Source of the DNA: Pseudomonas sp. PA15(2017)
GTDB taxonomy: Bacteria > Pseudomonadota > Gammaproteobacteria > Pseudomonadales > Pseudomonadaceae
Length of the DNA stretch: 64,000 nucleotides
Direction of reading: 5' to 3'
Assembly (NCBI RefSeq): GCF_001945395.1
Contig: NZ_MSXV01000054.1
Coordinates: 18,375-82,374 of the forward strand
Shown: positions 34,070-43,020 of the stretch, in pieces
Numbering within the stretch: the first letter of the stretch is position 1
How the letters are laid out: each line of letters begins with the position of its first letter
The notes under the pieces: model-generated
Seen by the model: only the letters and a program-made list of their open reading frames with translations
Told to the model about the DNA's origin: nothing
Database searches by the model: none
Translations under genes and position numbers: made by a program

Positions 34070-34182
34070 GGTGGATCGGGACGCGTAGTCCACGCTTTCT
34101 CGATCCACGGGATGGCGATCCCCGCCTAACGACTGGATAAGCCGAACACCACGGTGGAAGAGAAAAGCGCCTTCCACCCTAC
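34066..34182. repeat. Inverted GTAGGGTGGA repeat element
   Basis: GTAGGGTGGA (34066-34075) and TCCACCCTAC (34173-34182) are perfect inverted repeats enclosing about 97 bp, with an inner hairpin GGTGGAAG / CTTCCACC near the right end. The left arm overlaps the cobE stop codon. A related hairpin lies at 12113-12144. It fills the gap between cobE and cobM. Confidence 0.7.
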
Positions 34183-34196
34183 AACTCAGGACTCGC

Positions 34197-34970
34197 ATGA
34201 CCGTCTATTTCATCGGCGCCGGCCCCGGCGACCCCGAGCTGATCACCGTCAAGGGCCAGCGCCTGATTCACAGCTGCCCGGTAATCCTCTACGCCGGCTC
34301 GCTGGTGCCCGAAGCGGTGCTGGCCGGCCACCGGGCCCACCAGTTGGTGAATACCGCCGAGCTGCATCTCGATGAAATCATCGCTCTGCTGCAGGCGGCC
34401 CATGCACGTGGCGAAGACGTGGCGCGGGTGCACTCCGGCGACCCTTCACTGTACGGCGCCATCGGCGAGCAGATTCGTCACTTGCGTGCGCTGGGCATCC
34501 CCTTCGAGATCATCCCTGGCGTCACCGCTACGGCGGCCTGCGCCGCGCTGCTGGAAAGCGAGCTGACGCTGCCCGCAGTGTCGCAGACGGTGATCCTCAC
34601 CCGCTACGCCAGCAAGTCGCCGATGCCGGCGGGTGAGCAGTTGCATGATCTCGCCCGCCACGGCGCGACCATGGCCATCCACCTGGGCGTGCAGCACCTG
34701 CCAGAGATCGTCGCCGAGCTGCTGCCGCATTACGGCGCCAGTTGCCCGATCGCAGTGGTGCATCGCGCCACCTGGCCGGACCAGGACTGGGCGGTCGGCA
34801 CCCTGGCGGATATCGAGGCCAAGGTCAGCGCCAAGGGCTTGCGGCGTACCGCGCTGATTCTCGTCGGCCGGGTGCTGGGAGCAGAAGACTTCGCCGATTC
34901 GGCACTTTACAACGAAGGCCACCGCCACCTGTTCAGGACAGGCGCTGCAGACGATACAGGCTCTCGCTGA
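34197..34970 (+). CDS. cobM: Precorrin-4 C11-methyltransferase
   Basis: A 257-residue SAM-dependent tetrapyrrole methylase that methylates C11 of precorrin-4 in the aerobic B12 pathway. The family start VYFIGAGPGDPELITVKGQRLI, then ARVHSGDPSLYGAIGEQ, IPGVTATAACAALLESELTLP and the C-terminal ALILVGRVLG are visible. It follows cobE after a repeat. Its last 38 bp overlap, on the other strand, the 3' end of the small gene at 34933-35238. Confidence 0.95.
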   Translation: MTVYFIGAGPGDPELITVKGQRLIHSCPVILYAGSLVPEAVLAGHRAHQLVNTAELHLDEIIALLQAAHARGEDVARVHSGDPSLYGAIGEQIRHLRALGIPFEIIPGVTATAACAALLESELTLPAVSQTVILTRYASKSPMPAGEQLHDLARHGATMAIHLGVQHLPEIVAELLPHYGASCPIAVVHRATWPDQDWAVGTLADIEAKVSAKGLRRTALILVGRVLGAEDFADSALYNEGHRHLFRTGAADDTGSR

Positions 34971-35238
34971 CCTTGCCGCGATTGTCGGCGATGACGATCT
35001 GCGCGCCGTAGCGGGCGAGGCGCCCATTGAGATCGCTGGTGTACAGCTGTTTGAGAAAGGCCGGGTACTCGAGGGCAACGCGCTCGCCGAACAGCCAGAC
35101 GTGCAGCGCCGGCAGGCGGAAACTCCAGTGTCCTTCATCGCAGTCGAAACCGGACTCGCGCAGCCGGGCGATCACCTGCTGGTCGCCATGCAGCACCGCT
35201 TCGCAGCAGTTGTGCAGGGTGTCGAGCCAGGCACTCAT
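34933..35238 (-). CDS. Small uncharacterised protein coupled to pprA
   Basis: A 101-residue protein without signal or membrane segment. Features are a CC pair near the start (LHNCCEAVLHGDQQ), EGHWSFRLPALHVWLFGE and ARYGAQIVIADNRGKVSESL. Not recognised. Its ATG overlaps the pprA stop by 4 nt (ATGA), so it is probably translated with the sensor kinase and may be a partner of it. Its 3' end overlaps cobM by 38 bp on the opposite strand. The coding bias and clean overlap make it a real gene. Confidence 0.75.
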   Translation of the reverse strand: MSAWLDTLHNCCEAVLHGDQQVIARLRESGFDCDEGHWSFRLPALHVWLFGERVALEYPAFLKQLYTSDLNGRLARYGAQIVIADNRGKVSESLYRLQRLS

Positions 35239-37967
35239 TCGCCTGCAACCACTGGCAATTCGATGCGGAAGCAGGCCCCACCCTGCTGATTGCTCACGCT
35301 CAGCTTGCCGCCCATCTGGTTGACCAATCCATAGCTGACCGACAATCCCAGGCCTGTGCCCTTGCCCACCGGTTTGGTGGTGAAGAACGGGTCGAACACC
35401 CGATCCAGCAGCAGCGGGTCGATGCCGCCGGCGTTGTCCTGCACCTGCACGATCACCTTGTCGTCCTCGCGATGACTGCGCAGGAGAATGCTGGGCTCGA
35501 GCTCCGGGTGCTTGTCCCGCGCGCTGATCAGTGCGTCCTTGGCGTTGACCAGCAGGTTGATGATGACCTGTTCGAGCTGGTCGGCATGCCCGCGCACCTG
35601 GGGCGTGCCGCATAGCTGCAGGGTCAGGTCGATGTCGCGTACCAGTTCGCCTTCGCGGATCAGTGTCATGGCGCCTTCGATGGCTTCGTCCGGGCTGAAC
35701 AGATCGTCCTCGACCTCGGAGCGCCGGCCGAAGATGCGCATGTGGTTGATGATCTTCGCCGCGCGGGTGATCTGCTGCTCGATACGGCCGAGCTTGTTCT
35801 TCAGGTACTCGGGGTTGGCCGAGCCGTTCTCCACGCCCTTGAGGGTGTTGGTGAGGGCGATGCGCATGACGTTGAGCGGCTGGTTGATCTCGTGAGCCAG
35901 CCCCGTGGCCATTTCGCCGAGCACCGCCATCTTGGCACTCTGGTTGAGCATCTGCCGGGCCTTCTGCAGCTCGGTATCGTCGCGACCGACGGCCTGCACC
36001 TCGATCAGCTTGCCCTGCTCGTCGAACACGCCGCGCTCGGACAATACCCACCAGATGTGCTCGCGGCCCGGCAGGTCCATGCGCACCAGCGCCGTACCGA
36101 CTGGCTCACTGGGGGTCATCTGGCGGTGACGTTCGCGAAACTGGGTCAGTTCCTGGGCGGAAAGATAAGTGGCCAGGCTGGTGCCGGGCAAATTTTCCTG
36201 GCGAATGCCCAAGTACTGGGCCAGCGGTCGGTTGGCGTAGACCAGGGTGAGATCGGGGCGATAGCGGCAGATGATCGCCGGCGAATCTTCGACCAGGATG
36301 CGGTAGCGCTCCTCGCTCTCGCGCACCCGCTCGGCGGCCTGGGCGGCGTCGGTCACGTCCAGGCACAGGCCGACCGCTTCGATGGGGATGCCGCGCTCGT
36401 CGCGAAGCAACTTGGCCTCGTCCTGCAGCCAGTGGTAGCGACCATCACGGTCGATCAGCCGGTAGCGGCAGCTGGCCACGCCCTGGCTGAGCAGCGTGCG
36501 GGTGTGGGCGAAGTAGATGTCGCGATCATCGGGGTGGATGAAGTCGGCCACGCTGCGCTGCACGAAGTCATCCAGCGTCCAGCCCAGCAGCGCGCTACAG
36601 CTGTCGCTGCAGAACACCGGCACGAATACACCGTCGTCGTAGCGGTTCACGTAGATCACCGCCGGCGCGCTGGCGACCAGGCTTTTCAGGCGCGTGGTGG
36701 CGGCGTCGGCCTCGACCTCCTTGAGCTTCATGTCGTTGATGTCCAGCACGGCGCCGACGATGCGCCGCTGACCATTGGCATTGAGGATGCGCGTATGGAT
36801 GCGGAACCAGCACAGCGCATCGTCGGCGTCACGCAGGCGCACCACCTGCTCGAACGCTCGGCCGCTCAGCTCGGCGTCACCCAGGCGGATGCGGAATTCG
36901 TCGCGATCCACCGGGCTGAGCAGTTCCAGCCAGTCGGCGAGGGTCACCGCCGCGTCCTGGCTGAAGCCGAAACGCTGGGTCAGGCAGGGCGCCAGCAAAA
37001 AAACACCGCTGCGCGGCACGTATTCCCACCAGCCGGTGCCCAGCAGGCTCTGCAGGATATCCACACGCTCGCCGTGCACCTTGCGATGCTGCTCATCGAG
37101 GCGTTGCAGCAACGGCGCGGCGATATGGGCGAAAAGGTCCAGCCAGTCACGAGTATTGAGCTCGGGCATGCTCTGGTGGGCGACGTACGGCGAGCACAGC
37201 AGCCAGGCGCGGATGCCCTGGTAGTCGGCGTATGGCACCAGCCACACCGAATCCGCGGCATGCCATTCGGCAACCCCGGCATCACCACGCAACCACTGCA
37301 CCGGCTGGTCGCCAGCGTAATGCTGCAACTCCCGCGGCAGGTGCTGGCCGTCGTCCCAGAACACTGGCGTCAGGGCGTCGCGGTAATGGCCGACGACCTG
37401 CCAGCCGCCGCGCAGGGTATCCGGCAGGGCCAGGGCCACGCAGGCCAGGCGCAGCGCCTGAGCCATGGCGCCCAGCCAGTCATGGATATGCCGCGGAAAT
37501 TCCACCCGCTCGGTGCCGCGCACGGTCTGCGCCACGGCGCTGATCTGCGAGAACACCTGCAGGCGCTGTTCGCAGGCATGCAGCCTGGCCAGAAAATCCC
37601 CCACCTCGAACGCCTGTAGCGACCAGCCCTGTATTTCCGCCTTGAGCCAGCCACGGGTGTGCAGGATGCCGCCATCACGGGTCACGAACGACAGATCGAG
37701 CATCTGCTGCACGAAGGCTGCCAGGTCAGTGACCAAGTAGCGGCTCTGCCCGTGCAGCAACTGCTCCAGCGGCACGACCTGGGAAATCGCGATCGGCAGG
37801 CGATCGGACAGGCTGCCGGACACCTCGAACACGCGCCCCAGGGCGTCGATGGACAGGTTCAGGCAGGGGCTGTTGGCCGATACGGGGGGCGCTGACGAGA
37901 CGATACCTGTCTCGGGCGGCGCCTGGGGCTCCTCGCCGCGTTTGAACCAGTCCTTGAACACTTGCAT
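35235..37967 (-). CDS. pprA: PAS-domain sensor histidine kinase PprA
   Basis: A 910-residue cytosolic hybrid-free sensor kinase with no membrane segments. The order is an N-terminal unknown/GAF-like part, about three PAS domains from residue 330 to 670 (VVRLRDADDALCWFRIHTRI; FIHPDDRDIYFAHTRTLL; LIVEVQAVGRDDTELQKA-type blocks), then a phosphoacceptor domain with His692 in GLAHEINQPLN and an ATPase domain with N box NLLVNAKDA, DNAGGID, FTTKPVGKGTGLGLS. Next to fppA, pprB and the tad genes it matches PprA of P. aeruginosa, partner of PprB. The ATG at 37967 has an AGGTGGG site; a GTG 12 nt upstream is possible. Confidence 0.92.
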   Translation of the reverse strand: MQVFKDWFKRGEEPQAPPETGIVSSAPPVSANSPCLNLSIDALGRVFEVSGSLSDRLPIAISQVVPLEQLLHGQSRYLVTDLAAFVQQMLDLSFVTRDGGILHTRGWLKAEIQGWSLQAFEVGDFLARLHACEQRLQVFSQISAVAQTVRGTERVEFPRHIHDWLGAMAQALRLACVALALPDTLRGGWQVVGHYRDALTPVFWDDGQHLPRELQHYAGDQPVQWLRGDAGVAEWHAADSVWLVPYADYQGIRAWLLCSPYVAHQSMPELNTRDWLDLFAHIAAPLLQRLDEQHRKVHGERVDILQSLLGTGWWEYVPRSGVFLLAPCLTQRFGFSQDAAVTLADWLELLSPVDRDEFRIRLGDAELSGRAFEQVVRLRDADDALCWFRIHTRILNANGQRRIVGAVLDINDMKLKEVEADAATTRLKSLVASAPAVIYVNRYDDGVFVPVFCSDSCSALLGWTLDDFVQRSVADFIHPDDRDIYFAHTRTLLSQGVASCRYRLIDRDGRYHWLQDEAKLLRDERGIPIEAVGLCLDVTDAAQAAERVRESEERYRILVEDSPAIICRYRPDLTLVYANRPLAQYLGIRQENLPGTSLATYLSAQELTQFRERHRQMTPSEPVGTALVRMDLPGREHIWWVLSERGVFDEQGKLIEVQAVGRDDTELQKARQMLNQSAKMAVLGEMATGLAHEINQPLNVMRIALTNTLKGVENGSANPEYLKNKLGRIEQQITRAAKIINHMRIFGRRSEVEDDLFSPDEAIEGAMTLIREGELVRDIDLTLQLCGTPQVRGHADQLEQVIINLLVNAKDALISARDKHPELEPSILLRSHREDDKVIVQVQDNAGGIDPLLLDRVFDPFFTTKPVGKGTGLGLSVSYGLVNQMGGKLSVSNQQGGACFRIELPVVAGE

Positions 37968-38020
37968 TGTCCGGCCCACCTACCATGATTAGCGCCGCGG
38001 ACGGATGAAACTCCGCCAAC

Positions 38021-38533
38021 ATGAATTGGGCTGCCACGCCCTTCTTTCCCTGGATGCCCGTTGTCGCCATGTCCTACTTCGTACTGCTCGGCTGGCTGGC
38101 CGCCTGCGCCTGGCAAGATGCCCAGTACCGCCGGATCAGCAACCTGCTGACCCTGGGCGCCCTCGCCGCCGCCCTGCTCCATCTGCTGGCCGTTGGCAGC
38201 AGCCTTGTTGGCGCCTCGGTTCCGGGCGCCACCCTGGCGATGAGCGTGGCCTGTCTGCTGTCGCTGCCCGGCTATCTGACCCGCCAGATGGGCGCCGCCG
38301 ACGTGAAGATGCTGCTCGCCCTGGGCGCCGCCAGCGACAGCAGCCATGTATTGTTCAGCGTGATCGGCGCGGCCCTGGCGCAAATCGCCTGGCTGATGCG
38401 GCTGCATGCAAGACCAGGCATCGCTGCGGCACTTCCCGAGAAATGGGTATTCCTCAGAACGGCCACCGCGAAAAAGGCGCCCTACGCACCCTTTCTATTT
38501 GCAGGCTTCGCACTGACAGGTATCTGGTTATAG
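38021..38533 (+). CDS. fppA: Flp prepilin peptidase FppA (TadV/CpaA-like)
   Basis: A 170-residue inner-membrane aspartic protease of family A24. It cleaves the leader of the Flp prepilin. The two catalytic aspartates are Asp33 in ACAWQDAQYRRISN and Asp94 in GAADVKML. Six or so hydrophobic segments fill the protein. It lacks the N-terminal methylase domain of PilD, as Flp-type peptidases do. The gene is divergent from pprA, 53 bp away, and precedes pprB. The start at 38021 has a poor ribosome site; an internal ATG near residue 12 is possible. Confidence 0.93.
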   Translation: MNWAATPFFPWMPVVAMSYFVLLGWLAACAWQDAQYRRISNLLTLGALAAALLHLLAVGSSLVGASVPGATLAMSVACLLSLPGYLTRQMGAADVKMLLALGAASDSSHVLFSVIGAALAQIAWLMRLHARPGIAAALPEKWVFLRTATAKKAPYAPFLFAGFALTGIWL

Positions 38534-38692
38534 TAGTAGCAAATAGTCAGTGAGGATAACCAAGGGTTACACGTTCTCCTATTACACTAAAGTGATAGCT
38601 CAACTTTTGCGAAACCGGTACAACCGATAACTTTTGACACTAGTTTGGCCGCTGACTACGCTGCAGATTGGTACCTTTAACCCAATAGGCAG
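38534..38692 (+). promoter_or_regulatory. pprB upstream region
   Basis: A 159-bp gap of lower GC than its surroundings, presumably with the pprB promoter. It contains AACTTTTGCGAAAC (38602-38615) and a second AACTTTT at 38629; AACTTTTATTGTGAAAC occurs in the flp/rcpC gap (47771-47787). These could be a shared regulator site, but the motif is short. Confidence 0.35.
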
Positions 38693-39424
38693 ATGCCTCG
38701 CATGGAACGCATTGAAACCTTGCGAATAATGATCGTCGATGACGAACCCATCATTGTCGAGGAGCTCGCCGAGTTTCTTGACCAGTTGGGTTACGACGTG
38801 ACCTCATGCCATAACACCCACGACGCGCTGAAGGCCTTTCAGGAGGATGAGCGCATCGCCATCGTGCTCAGCGATATGCACATGCCTGGGCTGACCGGCG
38901 TGCAGCTGGTGGGCGAGCTAGCCAGGCTGGCCCGCCCCGGGCGCCTTTATGAAACGGCCATCTTCACCGGCAGCACCAACAAGCAGGACGTGATCCTCGC
39001 CTTGCGCGCCGGGGTGAGCGACTACTACCAGAAGCCGGTGGACCTGCAGGAGCTGCAGGCGGGGGTGAAGCGCCTGCAGGAGCGGGTCGAGCAGAAAATC
39101 AAGGAACAGCAGATTCGCCAACAGATCCAGGACCTTGTCGCTTCGCTGCATGAAATGCACAGCGAGTTGATCCCGACCATAGCGATCAAGAACGTCGCGC
39201 AGATGAGCGCAACGGCCGACTCCATTCCCGAACCTTTCGACAAATTGTCACGTCGACAACTCGCCGTTGCGCAACTTATCGCCAAAGGAATGACCAATTA
39301 TCAAATATCCTGCGAACTGGGTATTACCGAAAACACCGTCAAACTTTATGTTTCCCAAATATTGAGACTGACCCGGGTTCACAACAGAACTCAGTTGGCC
39401 CTCTCTTACCCTTCCCACGGGTAA
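38693..39424 (+). CDS. pprB: LuxR-type response regulator PprB
   Basis: A 243-residue response regulator. The receiver domain has acidic Asp17/18 (MIVDDEP), phosphoacceptor Asp61 (VLSDMHMPG) and Lys near 114 (YYQKP). A charged coiled linker (LQERVEQKIKEQQIRQQIQ) leads to a LuxR-type helix-turn-helix (LSRRQLAVAQLIAKGMTNYQI, ENTVKLYVSQIL). In P. aeruginosa PprB, phosphorylated through PprA, turns on Flp pili, a Bap adhesin and biofilm formation. The order fppA, pprB, tad fits. Start could be 38693 or the ATG 9 nt later. Confidence 0.93.
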   Translation: MPRMERIETLRIMIVDDEPIIVEELAEFLDQLGYDVTSCHNTHDALKAFQEDERIAIVLSDMHMPGLTGVQLVGELARLARPGRLYETAIFTGSTNKQDVILALRAGVSDYYQKPVDLQELQAGVKRLQERVEQKIKEQQIRQQIQDLVASLHEMHSELIPTIAIKNVAQMSATADSIPEPFDKLSRRQLAVAQLIAKGMTNYQISCELGITENTVKLYVSQILRLTRVHNRTQLALSYPSHG

Positions 39425-39525
39425 AGTGTGTAAATACCTGTCCAACTTCCAGCGCTGTGCTGGTTATCAACTTGCCAAGACCGCTTGGCCGTAAACTTCG
39501 ACCATGTCGATTACGGCCACTCGTT

Positions 39526-39804
39526 CTACTCGCCCAGTTTGCCTCCGGCATCCTGCTCGAAGAACTCCGGAATGGGATGCTTGTGGCCCTCCAGCCACCG
39601 CTGCAGCGCCAGCTCGCGCTCGGCAGGCGTGGAAACCTGCGGGTGAGGCGACGCCAGTTGCCCTTCACGCTGCAGCCGCAACCAATGACCGGTCTGGGTT
39701 TGCACCTCATCGCCCACCAGGGGGCGTCCCTGCCCTTCGTCCGCTGCCAGGCAGAAAGCCGGCAGGGCCGCCAGCACTACACAGCCGATGATCGATCCTT
39801 TCAT
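39526..39804 (-). CDS. Small secreted DUF3613-like protein of the tad operon
   Basis: A 92-residue protein with an N-terminal signal peptide (IIGCVVLAALPAFCLAA) and a short periplasmic domain (TQTGHWLRLQREGQLASPHPQ, LALQRWLEGHKHPIPEFF). This fits the DUF3613 small proteins found at the end of pseudomonad tad operons (PA4298-like). AGGAGG lies just before ATG. It follows tadD by 35 nt and is the last gene of the minus-strand unit. Role unknown; perhaps pilus assembly. A 101-bp gap then separates it from pprB, with no tadG. Confidence 0.85.
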   Translation of the reverse strand: MKGSIIGCVVLAALPAFCLAADEGQGRPLVGDEVQTQTGHWLRLQREGQLASPHPQVSTPAERELALQRWLEGHKHPIPEFFEQDAGGKLGE

Positions 39805-39839
39805 GGTGCTTTCCTCCTGGCAGCCGGCCCGTGGCCGGT

Positions 39840-41222
39840 TCAGTTGACGCTGGCGGACGCTTCTTCGATCGGTACCACGCGCACGAAGCCGCCATCGTCC
39901 GGCACGATCAGACGGCCTGCACGCATCTCGATACCGGCGCGCACGGGCGGCTGCACAGTGGCGACAGGCGCTGGAGCGCTCGTCCTAGCGGGCGCACTGG
40001 CAACTACAGGTGCAGCGGGGGCAGGTGCTGGAGCGACTGGGGCACTAGCCGGTTTGGGCGCTGCCACCACCTGGCGCGGCGCTGGAGCGGCTGCCGGGGC
40101 GGGCCAAGGAGCTGCAACCGGAACCGGAGCCGGGGACGCGACAACCGGTGCTGGCGCGCGGGCGACAATGGGAGCGGTCGCTGCCGGAGCAGCTGGAGGA
40201 CGAACGGCCGCAGGAGCTGGCGGCGTGACGGCGACCGGCGCCGGCTCGGCCTTGGCCAGAACGGTTCCCTGCGTGGCTGCCGGCTTCTCCGCATTACTGG
40301 CCAGCGACAACGGCACCACCGGGGTCGGTCGGAAATTGGACAGGCGTGGCGCCGGAACGGCAGGTGTCGCCTGCGCAACGGCTGGCTGCACGACGACCGC
40401 CGGCTCGGGCTTGCTGACTGGCGCTGCTTTTACCGGCGGCGGCGCAGCAGGGGCGAGCGGCGCAGCGCTGGCCTGCACGGTCGGCATCTGTGGAACCCCC
40501 CGCGCCACCGGCGCCTTGGCGGGCACTGCCGCGGGCGGCGGCGGTGTGGTGGCGTTCTTGCTACGCATCGCCTGGGCGCGTTCTTCGGCGGCGCGCAGCT
40601 GGCTGGCCGAAAAGCCCATGCGCTGGGCCAGGGCATCGGCCTGCGGGCGCATGCCCTGGTAGATCAACAGGGTCAGCAGGTTCAGCGCCGGCTGCTGTTC
40701 GGTTTCATTGAGTTCCAGAGCGGTCAGCAACTCGAAACGGGCTTCGTCCAGACGCCCAAGATTCATGTACACCACGCCGAGGTCGTTGCGAATCGCCGCA
40801 CTGGTCGGGTCCAGGCTGGCGGCCAGGCCCAGGTGCTCGAGCGCCTCGGGGTAACGTCCCGCGGCGCTGGCGAGCTGGCCGAGGCCCTGTTCGCCCTGAG
40901 CCTTGAGGCAGGTGCGGGTCAGGCTGGCATACAGGTCGCCAGCTTCCGGGCGATTCAGCGAGCGCAGGATGCGCGCCTTGGCCAGACGCGCTTGCGGCAG
41001 GTTGCCGGGCAAACGCTCCAGGTTGGCCAGCGCCGCGTGCAGGCGCCCCTCCTCGGCGGTCTTCTGCGCGAGGTTCAGCGCCAGTTCCTGCTCCTGGCTC
41101 AACGGCGCACAGGCCATCGGGGTCGCATCGGCCTTGCTCGTCAACCAGGGCGACTGGGCCGGGCTGCTCGCGCACCCTGCCAACAGCCCCATCACCCCCA
41201 CCACGGTCACAACACGTTTCAT
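39840..41222 (-). CDS. tadD: TadD, TPR lipoprotein of the Flp pilus system
   Basis: A 460-residue protein with a lipoprotein signal (VVGVMGLLAGCASS, lipid attached to Cys17). Residues about 40-230 contain TPR repeats (LEHLGLAASLDPTSAAIRNDLGVVYMNLGRLDEA). The second half is an Ala/Pro-rich, low-complexity stretch of about 200 residues, far longer than usual for TadD, ending in a short ordered tail (VRAGIEMRAGRLIVPDDGGFVRV). TadD is thought to act as pilotin for the RcpA secretin. It overlaps tadC by 4 nt (ATGA). Confidence 0.92.
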   Translation of the reverse strand: MKRVVTVVGVMGLLAGCASSPAQSPWLTSKADATPMACAPLSQEQELALNLAQKTAEEGRLHAALANLERLPGNLPQARLAKARILRSLNRPEAGDLYASLTRTCLKAQGEQGLGQLASAAGRYPEALEHLGLAASLDPTSAAIRNDLGVVYMNLGRLDEARFELLTALELNETEQQPALNLLTLLIYQGMRPQADALAQRMGFSASQLRAAEERAQAMRSKNATTPPPPAAVPAKAPVARGVPQMPTVQASAAPLAPAAPPPVKAAPVSKPEPAVVVQPAVAQATPAVPAPRLSNFRPTPVVPLSLASNAEKPAATQGTVLAKAEPAPVAVTPPAPAAVRPPAAPAATAPIVARAPAPVVASPAPVPVAAPWPAPAAAPAPRQVVAAPKPASAPVAPAPAPAAPVVASAPARTSAPAPVATVQPPVRAGIEMRAGRLIVPDDGGFVRVVPIEEASASVN

Positions 41223-42109
41223 CTCAACTCCCCCAGAGCCCCGACGATTGCAATGAAGCCGGGCCCCGCCAATACGATCAACAACGCCGGAAACAGAAAC
41301 ATCATCATGATGACGGACATCTTGCCGGACAGTTTGGAAACCCTTTCCTCGAGCGCCGTGTGGTGGCGGTCGTCGATCAGCTCCTTGAGCCGCAACAACG
41401 AGGCCATGGCGCCGCCGCCCTGGACGATAAGCTGTTCGAGGATCACCACGCAATCGGTGACCTCATAGACTTCCAGCGCGGCCCCCATGTCACGTAACTC
41501 GCGGCCCAATTCGAGCCCCGCATCGACCCGCGCCAGCACCTGGCGCAGTTCGGCGCTGAGGTTGGGCAGGATGCTCTCGGCCTCCTTGGCCAACACCCGC
41601 AGGCCCTGCTCGACGGTCATGCCGACATCGAAGAGGATGCGCAGCAGCGGAATGAAAGTGGTCACCTCCTCGGCGAGCGCTTGCTGGCGATGCTTGGCGG
41701 CCCAGGCCAGCCAGCGCTTGGGCAGCAGGTAGCCGATGCCCAGGGCGAACACCGGCGCCAGCCAGACCGGCTGCGGCGGCCGGCTCATCAGCAGCTGGAC
41801 GATCAGCACCAGCGCCAGCAAGACGATCGGCGTGCCCAGCTGGATGGCCGAAAACATCGACTGCTGGCTGCGCTTGCGCCAACCCAGGCGGTTGAGCAGC
41901 TGCAGGGTTTCGCTGTCCATGCTCAGGGTACGACGGCCCAGGGAGCTGCCGCCGATGCCGCGCATGACGCCGCCCCCGGAAACCCGCGACAGCGTACCCA
42001 TACGCTGGCTGAACTGACGCCGCGCGCGCAGATCGGCATAGGCCAGGTACAGGAACAGCAGCGCCAGCGCCAATTGCAGCAGGGCACTGAGTATCAGCAA
42101 GGCGCTCAT
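41219..42109 (-). CDS. tadC: TadC, Flp pilus inner-membrane platform protein
   Basis: A 296-residue membrane protein of the GspF/TadC family. Hydrophobic segments lie at both ends and in the middle (ALLILSALLQLALALLFLYLAY; VLLALVLIVQLLM). The conserved cytosolic domain reads TTFIPLLRILFDVGMTVEQGLRVLAKE and the C-terminal segment LFPALLIVLAGPGFIAIVGAL. It forms the pilus platform with TadB. It starts one base inside the tadB stop (TGATG) and overlaps tadD by 4 nt, so the genes are tightly coupled. Confidence 0.94.
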   Translation of the reverse strand: MSALLILSALLQLALALLFLYLAYADLRARRQFSQRMGTLSRVSGGGVMRGIGGSSLGRRTLSMDSETLQLLNRLGWRKRSQQSMFSAIQLGTPIVLLALVLIVQLLMSRPPQPVWLAPVFALGIGYLLPKRWLAWAAKHRQQALAEEVTTFIPLLRILFDVGMTVEQGLRVLAKEAESILPNLSAELRQVLARVDAGLELGRELRDMGAALEVYEVTDCVVILEQLIVQGGGAMASLLRLKELIDDRHHTALEERVSKLSGKMSVIMMMFLFPALLIVLAGPGFIAIVGALGELR

Positions 42110-42990
42110 CACAGGCTCCTCAGCATGCGCCACAGCGCCAGGCTGCCGAGGGCCTGCAGGACGAACGCAAGAAACAGCACCATGCGCCCGGAGGATTCCT
42201 GCCACATGCCGAGCATGAACTGCGGGTTGGTGATGAAGATATAGAGCGCCAGGGCCAGAGGCAGGCCGCCCATCACGTAGGCGCTGATACGCGTTTCACC
42301 GGTCAGCGCGCGCAGCCGGCGAGCGCTGTGCTCGCGCTCGCGAATCAGCCGGATCAGGTTTTTGAGCAGCTCGCTGCTGTTACCGCCATAGCGCTGATTG
42401 ACCCGAACCCCCAGGGCCAGCACCTGGAATTCGTCACGTTCGTAAAGGTCGGCGAAATCCTGCAGGGCCTCGCCCAGGCTCATGCCGCGCTGCACGTTGC
42501 GCCGGGTGCGGGCCATGGCGCCGAGCAGCGGTTGCGGGGCGGTTTCCATGGCCAGTAGCAGGGCATCGCCCAGCGGCCGGCCGGACTTGAGGCTGCGAAT
42601 CACGTGATCGAGAAACACCGGCAACTGCTCGATCATGCGCAGCACCCGGCGTCGGTAACGCAGCGCGATGAACAGGCGGCCAACCAGCAGCGGGCCCAGC
42701 AGCATGATCAGCAGGCCCAGCCAGTGCCCGACGATCAGGCCCAGCACAGCGCCCAGCAACCAGACGAACAGCCACAGGCCCAGCCCCTGGCGCGGCTTGC
42801 TGAAGCCGGCACGCAGCAAGAGCCTGTCGAGGTGACTGATGGCGGCGCCCTGCAGGGGCTCCGGCTGATCGGCCAGCAGGCGCTGGATCACCTGCTCCGA
42901 GGCGGCCTGCTCGCGGCTCCTGCGCAGCATCAACAGGCCCAGCGCCAGCAGCGTGAGGCAGATACCGCCCAGCAGCATCGATGCGGTCAT
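42109..42990 (-). CDS. tadB: TadB, Flp pilus inner-membrane platform protein
   Basis: A 293-residue GspF-like membrane protein, partner of TadC. Visible are an N-terminal anchor (LLGGICLTLLALGLLML), a double segment near residue 100, the cytosolic motif FLDHVIRSLKSGRPLGDALLLAME and NSSELLKNLIRLIREREH, and two C-terminal segments. ATG at 42990 is used because GGAG lies 8 nt in front; GTG one codon earlier is also possible. It follows tadA by 30 nt. Confidence 0.94.
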   Translation of the reverse strand: MTASMLLGGICLTLLALGLLMLRRSREQAASEQVIQRLLADQPEPLQGAAISHLDRLLLRAGFSKPRQGLGLWLFVWLLGAVLGLIVGHWLGLLIMLLGPLLVGRLFIALRYRRRVLRMIEQLPVFLDHVIRSLKSGRPLGDALLLAMETAPQPLLGAMARTRRNVQRGMSLGEALQDFADLYERDEFQVLALGVRVNQRYGGNSSELLKNLIRLIREREHSARRLRALTGETRISAYVMGGLPLALALYIFITNPQFMLGMWQESSGRMVLFLAFVLQALGSLALWRMLRSL

Positions 42991-43020
42991 CACGGTACTC
43001 CTTTGCCCAGCGAATCGGCC

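Noticed and set aside
35742..37619. Plus-strand frame of 625 codons opposite pprA
   Set aside because: Antisense to a histidine kinase with all catalytic boxes; no domain or start signal.
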